DNA of 30,343 nucleotides from an uncultured Anaerolineae bacterium (GTDB lineage: Bacteria; Chloroflexota; Anaerolineae; Anaerolineales; Villigracilaceae), in NCBI GenBank assembly GCA_903854805.1, contig CAINXK010000492.1, positions 1 through 30,343 on the forward strand, written 5' to 3'. Shown one piece after another: positions 1 to 9,500 of this stretch; position 1 is the stretch's first letter; each line of letters starts with the position of its first letter. Under the pieces are notes generated by a model. It saw only the letters and a list, made by a program, of their open reading frames with translations, was not told the origin of the DNA and searched no databases. Position numbers and translations under genes: made by a program.

Positions 1-54
1 CACAAATAAAACACGGATATTGAAATCGTTTCTAAATACTTTAAGGAGAACACC

Positions 55-1944
55 ATGGGAAAAATAATCGGCATTGACCTCGGCACAACCAATAGCGTCG
101 TGGCTGTGATGGAAGGCGGACAGCCAACCGTCATCACCACCGCGGAAGGTGGACGTCTATGCCCTTCTGTCGTCGGATTCAACAAAAATGGCGAACGAAT
201 GGTCGGTCAAACCGCCAAACGCCAGTCTGTCATTAACTCGGAAAATACTATTTACTCCATCAAACGTTTCATCGGGCGTCGCTTCGAGGAAACCACGGCA
301 GAACGAAAGATGGTGCCGTATACAGTTATTGAAGGCCCCACGGATGATGTACGCGTAAAGGTTCCTTTCACCGGCAAGGAATATAGCCCGCAAGAAATTA
401 GCGCTATGATCCTTGCCAAGCTCAAGGCCGATGCCGAAGCTTACCTGGGCGAGAGCGTCACAGAAGCAGTTATCACTGTACCGGCTTACTTCAACGACAC
501 CCAGCGCCAGGCTACGAAAGACGCCGGACGCATCGCAGGTCTTGATGTCAAACGCATCATCAATGAACCCACTGCCTCCGCGCTCTCTTATGGCCTCGAT
601 AAAAAAGCCAATGAGACCATCCTGGTCTTTGACCTTGGTGGCGGTACCTTCGACGTTTCAGTTCTGGAAGTTGGCGATGGAGTGATCGAGGTTAAAGCCA
701 CTAACGGTGATACACACCTGGGCGGTGATGACTGGGATCAGCGCCTCACCAGTTGGGCTGCAGATGAATTCCAAAAAATGGAAGGCATCGACCTGCGCAA
801 TGACCGCCAGGCACTTCAACGACTTCGAGAAGCCGCCGAAAAAGCCAAGATCGAACTTTCCACCATGATGGAAACAGAAATCAATCTGCCTTACATCACC
901 GCAGATGCTTCTGGGGCCAAGCACCTTGTGGTCAAGATAACCCGCGCCAAATTCGAACAGATGACCAACGACCTGCTCCAACGCTGTGTACATCCTTTCG
1001 AAAACGCTCTCAAGGATGCCGGGCTCAAAGCCGGAGACTTAAACGAAGTCGTCCTGGTGGGTGGCTCGACCCGCATGCCGATGGTTTCGGATCTGGTCCG
1101 CAAGCTAACCGGTAAAGAACCCAATAAATCTGTTAACCCCGATGAAGTCGTTGCGGTTGGCGCAGCCATTCAAGGTGGCGTGCTGGGTGGTGAAGTCCGT
1201 GACATTTTGCTGCTCGACGTCACCCCGCTTTCACTCGGTGTGGAGACCCTGGGCAGTGTTATGACCAGGATGATCGAACGCAACACCACCATCCCGGTTA
1301 AAAAGACCGAAACCTATTCCACCGCGGCAGATAGCCAGACCGCAGTAGATATCCACATTCTGCAAGGTGAACGGCCGATGGCCGGTGACAACATGTCCCT
1401 GGGCCGCTTCAGGCTGGATGGCATTCCACCTGCGCCACGTGGCGTACCCCAGGTCGAAGTCATCTTTGACATCGACGCTAATGGCATCTTGCATGTAACA
1501 GCGCGAGACAAGGCCAGCGGAAAAGAGCAGAAGATCACCGTCACAGCCTCGACCAACCTGAATAAAAGTGAAATTGACCGCATGGTCAAGGAATCCCAGG
1601 CTCACGAAGCGGATGACAAGAAACGCAAAGAAGTCATCGAAGCCCGTAATGTTGCTGATAACCTGATCTACCAGACCGAAAAAGCCATGCGCGACCTGGG
1701 CGAAAAGATCAGTTCCGGAGAACGGGGCGAGATCGAAGCCAAGGTCAACGATCTGAAATCCGCACTCAGCAGTGAGGATGCCACCCACATCCAGAAAACC
1801 ACCGATGAGTTGCAAAAAGCCTTCTACGCTGTCAGCGAAAAGTTATACGGACAGCAAGGCCAGCCTCAGCCAGATGGCTCCGGCCCATCGGCCCAACCTT
1901 CCGGTGATGGCGATGTTATTGACGGCGAAGTCAAAGACGCCTGA
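55..1944 (+). CDS. dnaK: Molecular chaperone DnaK (Hsp70)
   Basis: Cytosolic ATP-dependent chaperone that binds exposed hydrophobic peptides and cycles with DnaJ and GrpE. The 629-residue length is normal for bacterial DnaK. The N-terminal ATPase domain (about 1-380) starts with the phosphate-1 loop [12 protein letters not shown], and further on shows [15 protein letters not shown] and [11 protein letters not shown]. The substrate-binding domain and helical lid follow, then a Gln/Pro/Gly-rich disordered tail ending VIDGEVKDA. The ATG start is fixed by a good Shine-Dalgarno AAGGAG at 44-49. No grpE or dnaJ lies in the window, but the upstream side is cut by the window edge. A strong terminator follows directly. 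Identity is clear. Confidence 0.98.
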   Translation: MGKIIGIDLGTTNSVVAVMEGGQPTVITTAEGGRLCPSVVGFNKNGERMVGQTAKRQSVINSENTIYSIKRFIGRRFEETTAERKMVPYTVIEGPTDDVRVKVPFTGKEYSPQEISAMILAKLKADAEAYLGESVTEAVITVPAYFNDTQRQATKDAGRIAGLDVKRIINEPTASALSYGLDKKANETILVFDLGGGTFDVSVLEVGDGVIEVKATNGDTHLGGDDWDQRLTSWAADEFQKMEGIDLRNDRQALQRLREAAEKAKIELSTMMETEINLPYITADASGAKHLVVKITRAKFEQMTNDLLQRCVHPFENALKDAGLKAGDLNEVVLVGGSTRMPMVSDLVRKLTGKEPNKSVNPDEVVAVGAAIQGGVLGGEVRDILLLDVTPLSLGVETLGSVMTRMIERNTTIPVKKTETYSTAADSQTAVDIHILQGERPMAGDNMSLGRFRLDGIPPAPRGVPQVEVIFDIDANGILHVTARDKASGKEQKITVTASTNLNKSEIDRMVKESQAHEADDKKRKEVIEARNVADNLIYQTEKAMRDLGEKISSGERGEIEAKVNDLKSALSSEDATHIQKTTDELQKAFYAVSEKLYGQQGQPQPDGSGPSAQPSGDGDVIDGEVKDA

Positions 1945-1966
1945 TCTTAATTGAAATAAATATAAT

Positions 1967-2009
1967 GTAACGGGTGTCTTTCGCAAGATAGGCACCCGTT
2001 ACGTTTTTT
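1967..2009 (+). terminator. Rho-independent terminator after dnaK
   Basis: A 12-bp stem pairs GTAACGGGTGTC (1967-1978) with GGCACCCGTTAC (1991-2002), with one G-U pair and a 12-nt loop. It is followed by GTTTTTTC. It lies 22 nt after the dnaK stop. Confidence 0.93.
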
Positions 2010-2021
2010 CATTTTCCGCTT

Positions 2022-2027
2022 TATAAT
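2022..2027 (+). promoter_or_regulatory. Candidate -10 box giving a leaderless start
   Basis: A perfect TATAAT ends 6 nt before the ATG at 2034, so transcription would begin at or next to the start codon. No Shine-Dalgarno is visible. No good -35 box is seen, and its place would overlap the dnaK terminator stem. Confidence 0.4.
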
Positions 2028-2033
2028 CCCTAT

Positions 2034-3419
2034 ATGTTAAGAAAACCCCGTTCCTTTCGAATCCCATTGGTAGCGATTGGTATCCTCCTCCTGGGAGTAG
2101 CTGTTTACAATATTCCATTCGTCAACGATAAACTCTCATGGCGCGTGGATGAACTACGTTCACAAATCGTATATTTTTTTCGGCCGCCATCAGAAGCCGT
2201 TTTCATCCCTTCACAACAATCTCAAATTGACAGGATCGTCACTGCCACATTGCTGGCTATGCGCAAACCGTCATCCACTCCCACCCCACAAATAACAGCT
2301 ACGCTTACACCCGTTGGGCCAACGGCCACACCAACCATTACCCCCACACCGCTGCCAGCCAGTATTACTTTGAAGGGTGTCGTCTATGTTGACCAGTTGG
2401 GTGGCTATAATTTATGCGGCCCGTCCAACCTGACCATGGCTCTAAAATTCTGGAAATGGAAAGGTACTCGCGACGATATTCTAAGAATCGTAAAACCAGG
2501 CATCAATGACCCCAAACTAGAATTTTTCAAACGCGGACAGACCGATAAAAACGTGATGCCGTATGAAATGGTCGATTTCGTCAACGACAATACCGATCTT
2601 CGTTCGCTTTCGCGCTTTGGCGGCAGCCTGGATTTGCTCAAACGTTTCATCGCTGCCGGATATCCAATGCTGATAGAAAAAGGCGAATATCAACGAGACA
2701 CGAAGGGCCAGGTTAGCTGGATGGGCCATTACCTGTTTCTAACTGGTTACAACGATATCGCAAAAACATTTCTGGTCCAGGACACATTGAGCGGCGCAAA
2801 CTACATTGGCGGCGGCCCAAACTTTCAGGTTCCGTATGAAAAATTCTATAACGAATGGCGAGCTTTCAATTATTTATTTATGGTCGTCTATCCTGCCGAC
2901 CGCGAAGAGATAATCCAGGCTTTATTGGGCGACTGGTCAGACCCGCAATGGGCCAACCAGAATGCACTCAATATCGCCGATCAAGAGGTTAAGACTCAAA
3001 CCGGATTGGATGCCTATTTTGCCTGGTTCAACAAAGGTACCAGCCACGTTCAATTGCTACAATATTTTGATGCAGCCTCCGCGTATGACCAGGCATTCTC
3101 GCTATATAGCAATTTACCCATCGAAAAAGCAAAATATCCTTATCGCATGTTATGGTACCAGACCAGCCCATTCAAGGCCTACTATTATGCTGGCCGTTAC
3201 CTGGATGTGATCAACCTGGCGAATACGACCCTCGCAACCGTCAGCACACCCACACTGGAAGAGAGTCTCTATTGGCGTGGCATGGCTGAACAAGCCAATG
3301 GCGATCTTGTCAGCGCGGTCGCCGATTATCAATTAGCCAATCACCTCAACCCCAAAATGGCGGCGGTCATACAGGCTTTGCAATCTGTCGGAGTCGCCCC
3401 AGAAATCCCACTAAAATAA
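2034..3419 (+). CDS. Membrane-anchored C39-like peptidase domain protein with C-terminal TPR-like region
   Basis: A 461-residue protein with one N-terminal membrane segment (about 9-27), a Thr/Pro-rich linker (about 80-110) and a papain-like C39-type domain. The candidate catalytic Cys128 sits in GGYNLCGPSNLTMAL, the His232 in MGHYLFLTGYND, and an Asp follows in FLVQDTLSG. The C-terminal third (about 325-455) is helical and resembles tetratricopeptide repeats. The layout predicts an extracytoplasmic peptidase-like protein tethered to the membrane. Members of this fold can act as peptidases or as inactive binding proteins; the substrate is unknown. The gene ends 3 nt before the next start, which suggests coupled translation. 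The ATG lacks a Shine-Dalgarno and may be leaderless. Confidence 0.8.
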   Translation: MLRKPRSFRIPLVAIGILLLGVAVYNIPFVNDKLSWRVDELRSQIVYFFRPPSEAVFIPSQQSQIDRIVTATLLAMRKPSSTPTPQITATLTPVGPTATPTITPTPLPASITLKGVVYVDQLGGYNLCGPSNLTMALKFWKWKGTRDDILRIVKPGINDPKLEFFKRGQTDKNVMPYEMVDFVNDNTDLRSLSRFGGSLDLLKRFIAAGYPMLIEKGEYQRDTKGQVSWMGHYLFLTGYNDIAKTFLVQDTLSGANYIGGGPNFQVPYEKFYNEWRAFNYLFMVVYPADREEIIQALLGDWSDPQWANQNALNIADQEVKTQTGLDAYFAWFNKGTSHVQLLQYFDAASAYDQAFSLYSNLPIEKAKYPYRMLWYQTSPFKAYYYAGRYLDVINLANTTLATVSTPTLEESLYWRGMAEQANGDLVSAVADYQLANHLNPKMAAVIQALQSVGVAPEIPLK

Positions 3420-3422
3420 ACC

Positions 3423-4685
3423 ATGCGATTACTCCATTTTGCAGACGCCCACATTGACATGGCCAATTATGGCCGCCACGACCCGGAAACCGGACTTCCA
3501 TTCCGAGTACTTGACTTTCTAAAATCACTCGATACCATCGTTGATACCGCCATCGATGAAAAAGTGGACCTGGTCATCTTTGCCGGCGATGCTTATAAAG
3601 ACCGCACACCCGCCCCCACCTTCCAGCGCGAATGGGGCCGGCGACTAATGCGTCTTTCAGCTGCAAAAATTCCAACGATTTTGTTAATCGGCAATCATGA
3701 TGTTTCGCCAGCGCTCGGGCGAGCCCATGCCCTGCAGGAATTCGAGACCTTGCAAGTACCTTATTTGCATGTTGTCGCCCGGCCGCAGCTACTCACTCCT
3801 GCTGAATTAGGCTTTCCCGTCCAGGTGATTGGGCTACCCTGGGTCTCTCGTTCTGGGCTGATGGCCGCCCTGGAAACCGGGCAAACAGCCACATCCGAAA
3901 TTTACGCGCAAATTGAAGATCTCCTGACACAGCTCGTCAAGGGTTTCCTTGCTGCAATTGACCCGACCTTGCCAGTCATCCTGACGGCACACGCATCCGT
4001 TCAGGGCGCCACTTTTGGCGGTGAACGAATGGTAATGCTCGGTACAGACCTGGTTCTGCCGGGCTCGCTCGTCAAGGACGACCGCCTGGATTATGTAGCC
4101 CTCGGACACATTCACAAACCTCAAAACTTGAATGGCCCTGGCCCAGACCCACGCGACCAGACCCGAGACATGCATCCCCCTGTTATTTACCCCGGCTCCA
4201 TCGAACGGGTTGATTTTGGCGAGGCCAAAGATGACAAATTCTTCATTATGGCCGAGGTCCAGCGTGGAAGTACGCGCGTGGAATGGCGCCAGCTGAAACA
4301 GGTCCGCCCATTCCTTGAAGGCCGCATTAAGTTGGAATCAACTGAAAATGTGACCGAACAACTTATCTCAGCACTGCCGCCAACCCGAAAAATAAAGGAT
4401 GCCATCGTCAGGCTGATTGTCGATTACCCACGCGATTACGAAAGATTGATCAACGAGGCCGAGATCCGCGCTCACGTTGCCGAGGCTTTTGAGTTTCAGC
4501 TCGTGAAACGCCCGCAAGTTGAAACACGTGTGCGCCTGGCTGAAGGTCAAAACATCGCCAGTCTTTCACCCCTTGAGCTGCTTGAAAAATACTGGCAGGC
4601 CAACCACACGGATGATGCCGAGACTGAAACCCTGCAAAAATTAGCCCAGCAGATATTGGGAACAGATGGCCCGTTGAATATCTAA
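3423..4685 (+). CDS. SbcD/Mre11-like metallophosphoesterase (DNA repair exonuclease family)
   Basis: A 420-residue calcineurin-type phosphoesterase of the SbcD/Mre11 group, which processes DNA ends in a two-metal reaction. Metal and catalytic residues are visible in order: D8 and H10 in FADAHID, D56 in FAGDAYKD, N91/H92 in LLIGNHD, a His in LTAHAS, and the pair in GHIHKP. The region after about 290 would be the capping domain. The partner ATPase gene sbcC does not follow; the next gene is an unrelated PIG-L deacetylase. The ATG lies 3 nt after the preceding stop, with no Shine-Dalgarno of its own. Either SbcC is elsewhere or this is a stand-alone relative, so no gene symbol is given. Confidence 0.88.
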   Translation: MRLLHFADAHIDMANYGRHDPETGLPFRVLDFLKSLDTIVDTAIDEKVDLVIFAGDAYKDRTPAPTFQREWGRRLMRLSAAKIPTILLIGNHDVSPALGRAHALQEFETLQVPYLHVVARPQLLTPAELGFPVQVIGLPWVSRSGLMAALETGQTATSEIYAQIEDLLTQLVKGFLAAIDPTLPVILTAHASVQGATFGGERMVMLGTDLVLPGSLVKDDRLDYVALGHIHKPQNLNGPGPDPRDQTRDMHPPVIYPGSIERVDFGEAKDDKFFIMAEVQRGSTRVEWRQLKQVRPFLEGRIKLESTENVTEQLISALPPTRKIKDAIVRLIVDYPRDYERLINEAEIRAHVAEAFEFQLVKRPQVETRVRLAEGQNIASLSPLELLEKYWQANHTDDAETETLQKLAQQILGTDGPLNI

Positions 4686-4700
4686 AGACCTAAAAATAAT

Positions 4701-4904
4701 CTACATCTCGTCCTCACAGAAATAAAAAGACCCGTATTTTTTTGCCAATATAAATCCAGATCCATCAATCGCGAGCAGCTCGGTAGCAATAAAATGCCCG
4801 GTTTGCCCGCATCTGGATTCTTTGCAGAATGTATAGTCGCCAAGGATCCACCAATAAATATTTTCGTCTGGCAGATGTTCTTTCGATCTACCATGACAGC
4901 CCAA
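4701..4904 (-). pseudogene. Possible small gene or 5'-truncated remnant, Cys-rich
   Basis: An open frame of 67 codons on the strand opposite its neighbours, lying between the SbcD-like and PIG-L genes. It has a protein-like pattern with FCKESRCGQTGHF and a C-terminal YFCEDEM, suggestive of a broken zinc-binding module. The only start in frame is TTG, there is no Shine-Dalgarno, and a stop lies three codons further upstream. It may therefore be a remnant missing its 5' end. No family is recognised. The rest of this 265-bp gap shows nothing else convincing. Confidence 0.25.
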
Positions 4905-4950
4905 GAGTAAGTATCAAAAAAATTAGAACGACGAATGGTAAATAAGAATT

Positions 4951-5694
4951 ATGCGCTGGATCTATATTTCTCCACACTTTGATGATGCCGTGCTCTCTTG
5001 CGGTGGCTTAATCTGGGAACAAACTCACAGCGGAACCCCTGTCGAAATCTGGACTATAAACGCAGGCGATCCCCCCGCAGGGCCTGATTCTGACCTGATT
5101 CGGCGAGTACATGCCGAATGGAATACCGGCACGCCGGCAGAAACAGTCATGCAGCGCCGGATGGAAGACCAAAACGGAGCCCGCCAGGTAGGCGCAACAG
5201 TTCGCCACCTCAGCATGGTGGATGCAATCTATCGACGCGCAAAATCTGGTGCTTTGATGTACACCCAGGATGTGTTCGGTCCAATCCACCCGCAAGATGC
5301 CGGTATTGTGCAAGAAACAGCCCAGGAGATCGCCCGGGATTTGGACGGGATGGACAAAATCGTGTGCCCATTAGCCCTGGGTGGGCATGTAGACCATGTT
5401 ATTGTACGCACAGCGCTAGAAACTATTTTCCATCCGTTATACTACTATGCAGACATCCCATACCTGTTTAAACACGAAGACGAACTAGCTGCAGCCACCA
5501 CTAACTTGCGCTCCAGATCATTTTTCATTTCAGACCAGGGATTGAAAGCCTGGCAGCAAGCCATAGAAGCCCACGAATCACAAGTATCTTCGCTTTTTGG
5601 AGACTTAGTGAATATGCAATCACAAATCAAAAATTATCGGCAATCCAGGGGTGGCTTATCGCTCTGGGAGCAAGAACTCCAGGAAAACGCATAA
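4951..5694 (+). CDS. PIG-L/LmbE family deacetylase
   Basis: A 247-residue zinc-dependent N-deacetylase of the PIG-L/LmbE family, whose members remove acetyl groups from GlcNAc-type amides (MshB, BshB and others). The N-terminal SPHFDDAVLSCGG gives the metal-binding H9 and catalytic D11/D12. The second His motif GGHVDH gives H146 and H149. The length is normal for the family. The substrate cannot be told from the sequence, and there are no bacillithiol or mycothiol genes nearby. The ATG has no clear Shine-Dalgarno. The gene appears to be transcribed on its own, with about 265 bp upstream and the greA promoter downstream. Confidence 0.9.
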   Translation: MRWIYISPHFDDAVLSCGGLIWEQTHSGTPVEIWTINAGDPPAGPDSDLIRRVHAEWNTGTPAETVMQRRMEDQNGARQVGATVRHLSMVDAIYRRAKSGALMYTQDVFGPIHPQDAGIVQETAQEIARDLDGMDKIVCPLALGGHVDHVIVRTALETIFHPLYYYADIPYLFKHEDELAAATTNLRSRSFFISDQGLKAWQQAIEAHESQVSSLFGDLVNMQSQIKNYRQSRGGLSLWEQELQENA

Positions 5695-5723
5695 ATTTCA
5701 GTACTGTTGTCGCTTTTATCTGC

Positions 5724-5752
5724 TTGATTTCACGATAAATTCATGATATATT
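5724..5752 (+). promoter_or_regulatory. Sigma70-type promoter for greA
   Basis: TTGATT (5724-5729), a 17-nt spacer, then TATATT (5747-5752). The predicted start is near 5759, leaving an 83-nt leader before greA. Confidence 0.6.
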
Positions 5753-5788
5753 ATTGAACGTTAGTAAAAATAACGACGCTCATCCAAC

Positions 5789-5816
5789 GTTGCATCTCAT
5801 ATTTTTGGGATGCAAC
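5789..5816 (+). other. Inverted repeat in the greA leader
   Basis: GTTGCATCTC (5789-5798) pairs with GGGATGCAAC (5807-5816): eight perfect base pairs plus a G-U and a C-G pair. It would form a hairpin in the greA 5' leader. It could alternatively terminate a transcript from the PIG-L gene, but no T-run follows it. Confidence 0.5.
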
Positions 5817-5841
5817 ATATCATAATATAGGGTTTTGAATC

Positions 5842-6312
5842 ATGCCAGCTATGTATTTGACCAAAGAGGGTTTCCAGAAACTTCAAGATGAGCTAGTACT
5901 TCTCCGCACTGCCAAACGGCAAGAAGTTGCCGAACGGCTGCATGAAGCCATGGAAGGTGGAGAATTAATCGAAAACGCCGAATACGAAGCCGCTAAAAAC
6001 GAACAGGCTTTTGTCGAAGGACGTATTCAAGAGCTGGAGGTTATCCTGGCTGCCGCCCATCTTATCGACCAAGCCTCAGCGCACCTGGACCCAACCCTTG
6101 TGCAAGTCGGAGATACAGTCACGATTCAGGAAGATGATGGCCCTGCTGAAGAATATACGATCGTGGGTGCGGCCGAAGCCGATCCCCGTTCTGGAAAAAT
6201 TTCCAATGAATCTCCGCTTGGTCGGGCATTGATCAATCACCACCCCGGCGATATTGTAACTGTCGATGCACCTGGCGGTTCTTTCAAAGTTAAAGTATTA
6301 AAGACCACCTGA
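5842..6312 (+). CDS. greA: Transcription elongation factor GreA
   Basis: A 156-residue GreA factor, which enters the RNA polymerase secondary channel and stimulates cleavage of backtracked transcripts. The N-terminal coiled coil (about 7-76) carries the acidic tip GELIENAEYEAA, with Glu in place of the usual first Asp and the second acidic residue kept. The C-terminal FKBP-like domain includes VGDTVTIQ and ISNESPLGRALINH. The start could be 5842 (MPAMYLTKEG) or the ATG at 5851 (MYLTKEG); neither has a good Shine-Dalgarno. A large terminator follows 21 nt after the stop, ahead of lysS. Confidence 0.96.
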   Translation: MPAMYLTKEGFQKLQDELVLLRTAKRQEVAERLHEAMEGGELIENAEYEAAKNEQAFVEGRIQELEVILAAAHLIDQASAHLDPTLVQVGDTVTIQEDDGPAEEYTIVGAAEADPRSGKISNESPLGRALINHHPGDIVTVDAPGGSFKVKVLKTT

Positions 6313-6333
6313 AAGACTGGGGCAGTCACTTAA

Positions 6334-6386
6334 AGCCCCGCGGGCACTCTGCACACAGCAGGGTGCTTTTACGCGGGGCTTTTTTT
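6334..6386 (+). terminator. Rho-independent terminator after greA
   Basis: The outer stem AGCCCCGCG (6334-6342) pairs with CGCGGGGCT (6372-6380). An inner stem, GCACTCTGC with GCAGGGTGC, stacks inside it. A run of seven T residues ends at 6386. Confidence 0.93.
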
Positions 6387-6412
6387 AAATCTCTTTTGGA
6401 AGGCTTGCACTA

Positions 6413-7966
6413 ATGGCAGAATATAACTCACTTGAACAAATCCGTATACAAAAAATTTCCGAGCTGCGTGCCGCCGGAGTGGAGCCCTATCCCACTCGCG
6501 CCGAACGCACACATACTGCGGCCAAAGCTATTTCCGAATTCACAGCCGCAGAAAAAGCATCGGAAGATGGCAACCCACCCGCTGAAGTAAAAGCGACCCT
6601 GGCAGGGCGCATCCGCGCCACCCGCGCGATGGGCAAGCTATCATTTGCGCATATCGAGGATGGAACCGGGAAAATCCAGCTATTCCTGCGCATCAATGAA
6701 TTAGGCCAGGAACGTATCAGCTTCTTTGACAAAATGTTTGATATCGGCGACTTTATCCAGGCTTCGGGTGTCATGATGCGAACCCGGACAGGGGAAGTCA
6801 CACTCCATGTGCACGAATTCTCCATGTTGGCCAAGGCCGTTTCGCCATTGCCCGCAGACAAAGATGTCACCCAGGAAGACGGAACAGTCATCCGCTATGC
6901 CGCCCTGGAAGGTCCAGAACTGCGTGCCCGCCAGCGCTATGCCGATCTGGCGGTAAACCCGGATGTACGCGAAACATTCCGCAAACGCGCCCGTGTGGTT
7001 TCATCCCTGCGCCGGTTTCTCGACGACCACGATTTTCTCGAAGTGGAAACCCCCATACTGCAACCTATTTATGGCGGTGCGGCAGCACGTCCATTCACAA
7101 CCTTTCACAATCAGCTCAAACAACAGCTTTATTTGCGTATCTCGTTTGAACTCTATCTCAAACGACTGCTGGTCGGCAATCTTGAGCGCGTCTATGAAAT
7201 TGGCCGTGATTTCAGGAATGAAGGTGTCTCGTTTAAACACAACCCCGAATTCACTCAGCTCGAATTTTACTGGGCGTATGCCGATTATCTTCAGGTGATG
7301 GAATTGACCGAGCAGATGGTTTCAACGGTCTGCAAAGAAGTCAACGGTACCTTCAAGATCACCTATCAAGACAAGCAGATTGACTTTACACCACCCTGGA
7401 ACCGCATTGAAATGCGTCAGGGCATCCTGGATGTAACCGGCATCGATATTTATGCCCACACGGATGCTGAAAATCTCTCAGCAGCCATCCGCGCTAAAGG
7501 CTACAACCCACCGGGCAGGGCTACCCGCGGCAAGCTGATCGACTTCCTTGTAGGTGAATACCTGGAACCGACCCTGATCCAGCCTACTTTTCTATACGAT
7601 TACCCCCGCGACATCTCGCCACTGGCCAAGTCCAAACCTGGCGACCCGCTAACCGTCGAACGCTTTGAAGGTTATGTGGCCGGTTTTGAATTATGCAACG
7701 CATTTACCGAACTGAACGATCCACTCGACCAGGAACAGCGCTTCATCGAAATGGGCCGCGATTATACGGCCGAAGACGAGGAGCTAAACCTGATGGATGA
7801 TGACTATTTGCGTGCCATGCGCTACGGCATGCCCCCCAACGGAGGTTTCGGCATGGGCGTTGACCGGTTGACCATGCTGCTTACAAACAAACACTCCATT
7901 CGCGAAGTACTGCTCTTCCCCCACCTGCGAAGCGACGAACAAGGTGGAGGCGAAACCAGCGAGTAA
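6413..7966 (+). CDS. lysS: Lysyl-tRNA synthetase, class II
   Basis: Charges tRNA-Lys with lysine using ATP. The 517 residues match the class II enzyme. An N-terminal OB-fold anticodon-binding domain (about 60-165) contains LAGRIRATRAMGKLSFAHI. The catalytic domain follows with motif 1 around FLEVETPILQP, motif 2 around GRDFRNEGVSFKHNPEFTQ, and motif 3 GFGMGVDRLTMLL near the C-terminus. The Shine-Dalgarno GGAAGG (6398-6403) supports the ATG at 6413. No promoter is obvious between the greA terminator and the start, so readthrough is possible. A strong hairpin terminator follows. Confidence 0.97.
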   Translation: MAEYNSLEQIRIQKISELRAAGVEPYPTRAERTHTAAKAISEFTAAEKASEDGNPPAEVKATLAGRIRATRAMGKLSFAHIEDGTGKIQLFLRINELGQERISFFDKMFDIGDFIQASGVMMRTRTGEVTLHVHEFSMLAKAVSPLPADKDVTQEDGTVIRYAALEGPELRARQRYADLAVNPDVRETFRKRARVVSSLRRFLDDHDFLEVETPILQPIYGGAAARPFTTFHNQLKQQLYLRISFELYLKRLLVGNLERVYEIGRDFRNEGVSFKHNPEFTQLEFYWAYADYLQVMELTEQMVSTVCKEVNGTFKITYQDKQIDFTPPWNRIEMRQGILDVTGIDIYAHTDAENLSAAIRAKGYNPPGRATRGKLIDFLVGEYLEPTLIQPTFLYDYPRDISPLAKSKPGDPLTVERFEGYVAGFELCNAFTELNDPLDQEQRFIEMGRDYTAEDEELNLMDDDYLRAMRYGMPPNGGFGMGVDRLTMLLTNKHSIREVLLFPHLRSDEQGGGETSE

Positions 7967-8018
7967 AAAGCGAGAGGCACAATGTTCACTCAAAAGAACT
8001 TTGTGCCTTTCGCTTTTT
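7965..8018 (+). terminator. Long-stem terminator after lysS
   Basis: An 18-bp stem pairs 7965-7982 (AAAAAGCGAGAGGCACAA) with 8001-8018 (TTGTGCCTTTCGCTTTTT), with one G-U pair. The A-run on one arm and the T-run on the other make it potentially active in both directions. Confidence 0.92.
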
Positions 8019-8061
8019 GTGATTTTTATTACAATTGATCCATTAAACAAAAGGATTGGAT

Positions 8062-9492
8062 ATGGCAGGTACCTTTAATTGCCCCAATTGCGGAGCCCCG
8101 CTGGATTACAAAGGTAGTGACCCCATCATTCGCTGCCCCTATTGCAATGGCTCGGTCATCGTACCAGATAACCTGCGCAGCAAACCAGCTTTTTCATCCG
8201 AACCACACAGTTACACGCTGAGCAGAATCGGTGATCTGGGCGGGCTTATTAACCAGGCACGCCGGTTAAAAGAAGTCAAAGACCTGGCCCAGACAGGCAA
8301 TTTTGAAGAAGCTGTACTGCTCTACACCGAAATTACCAACGCAAGCCCTGACGCAGCCCGCAGCTCGGTTGAAGCCCTGGCCCGAGGGCTGCCCGTCACC
8401 ATCAGCGCGCATAACACCAGCCAGGTCACAGTCTCAGACCAGGTACAATCTGAAACAATCAGTAAAACCAGACCCAAAAGTAAAAATACATCCCGTTGGA
8501 TAGGTTGCAGTCTGGGCTGTTTGATTACTGGCTTGGTAATGCTAGTCCTGGCCTCAATCCTGATACCCACGCTTGGCTCCCTGGCAGGTGTGGTCGTCGG
8601 ACTCCACCCTGAAATTGTGCTGACAGCCGTGCCCAACATTCCCGCCATTTCCACAACCATCTCCATCCCCAATACACCGGTTGCTGAAAGCAGATTCGCA
8701 ATCCAGGAGTTTTCATTTGGCGGGGAAGGCACTGGCCCGGGCTTGTTTGGTGATGTACGCGCCATCGCAGTCGACCCTGGCTCTGGAAACATTTATGCCG
8801 CCAATTACGATGACGGGCGTGTGCAGGCCTTTGACCCGCAGGGAAAATTTATTACACAGTGGATTGTTCAGGGAAAAAATCCGTATATCCAGAGCATGGC
8901 TGCCGGACGTGACGGTAATATCTATATCACCGTTTTTGGCAAGATCCTTGTCTACAACTCTCAAGGGAAACTCCAGAACACCATCTCACCTCCCGACCTT
9001 ACGGACAATTATGAAAACATTACGATCCTGGCAGATGGGAGTTTGATGGTCGTCTCCCGCGGAGAAAACATAGTACACTTAACACCTGACGGGCAGACCC
9101 TCGACAGATTCGACGCCGCAGTCTCTACAATCAGTGGAGATCCGGAACTTTTATCCAAGATTGCCGTTGACGGATTAGGTAATATTTTTATACTCGGCAC
9201 TTTCAATAATGCGGTTTTCGTTTTCAATTCCGAAGGCAAATTCTTGAACCGCTTTGGCAGCAAAGGGGAAGAACCCGGGCAATTGAGTGCAGCTTCAGCC
9301 ATTGCCGTGGATGGCAAAGGGCGTATATTTATCAGTGATTCGAAAGGTGTGCAAGTATTTGGCAACGACGGACGCTATATCAACGTATTAAAAGTGAAAT
9401 ATTATGCCTTCGGCCTGGCTTTCGACGACCAGGGCAAACTCCACATCACGACCAATCAAAAAAAGGTCGAAAGATATACCATTCATCCATAG
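8062..9492 (+). CDS. Zinc-ribbon membrane protein with NHL-type beta-propeller
   Basis: A 476-residue protein of unknown function. It has an N-terminal zinc ribbon with CPNC (C7, C10) and CPYC (C25, C28). A short helical segment (about 70-110) resembles the C-terminal domain of ribosomal protein L7/L12. One membrane segment spans about 147-181, and from about 211 to the end there are repeated NHL-type blades such as VRAIAVDPGSGNIYAA. The topology is inferred to put the zinc ribbon in the cytoplasm and the propeller outside. The ATG at 8062 is preferred over the TTG at 8056, because AAAGGA (8050-8055) is then 6 nt upstream. The next gene follows 8 nt after the stop and shares the ribbon-plus-L7/L12-like layout. 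Confidence 0.85.
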   Translation: MAGTFNCPNCGAPLDYKGSDPIIRCPYCNGSVIVPDNLRSKPAFSSEPHSYTLSRIGDLGGLINQARRLKEVKDLAQTGNFEEAVLLYTEITNASPDAARSSVEALARGLPVTISAHNTSQVTVSDQVQSETISKTRPKSKNTSRWIGCSLGCLITGLVMLVLASILIPTLGSLAGVVVGLHPEIVLTAVPNIPAISTTISIPNTPVAESRFAIQEFSFGGEGTGPGLFGDVRAIAVDPGSGNIYAANYDDGRVQAFDPQGKFITQWIVQGKNPYIQSMAAGRDGNIYITVFGKILVYNSQGKLQNTISPPDLTDNYENITILADGSLMVVSRGENIVHLTPDGQTLDRFDAAVSTISGDPELLSKIAVDGLGNIFILGTFNNAVFVFNSEGKFLNRFGSKGEEPGQLSAASAIAVDGKGRIFISDSKGVQVFGNDGRYINVLKVKYYAFGLAFDDQGKLHITTNQKKVERYTIHP

Positions 9493-9500
9493 GTGAAAAA

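Noticed and set aside
1231..1815. A 194-codon open frame antisense to dnaK.
   Set aside because: It is a mirror of the dnaK codon pattern with no ribosome binding site or recognisable domain.
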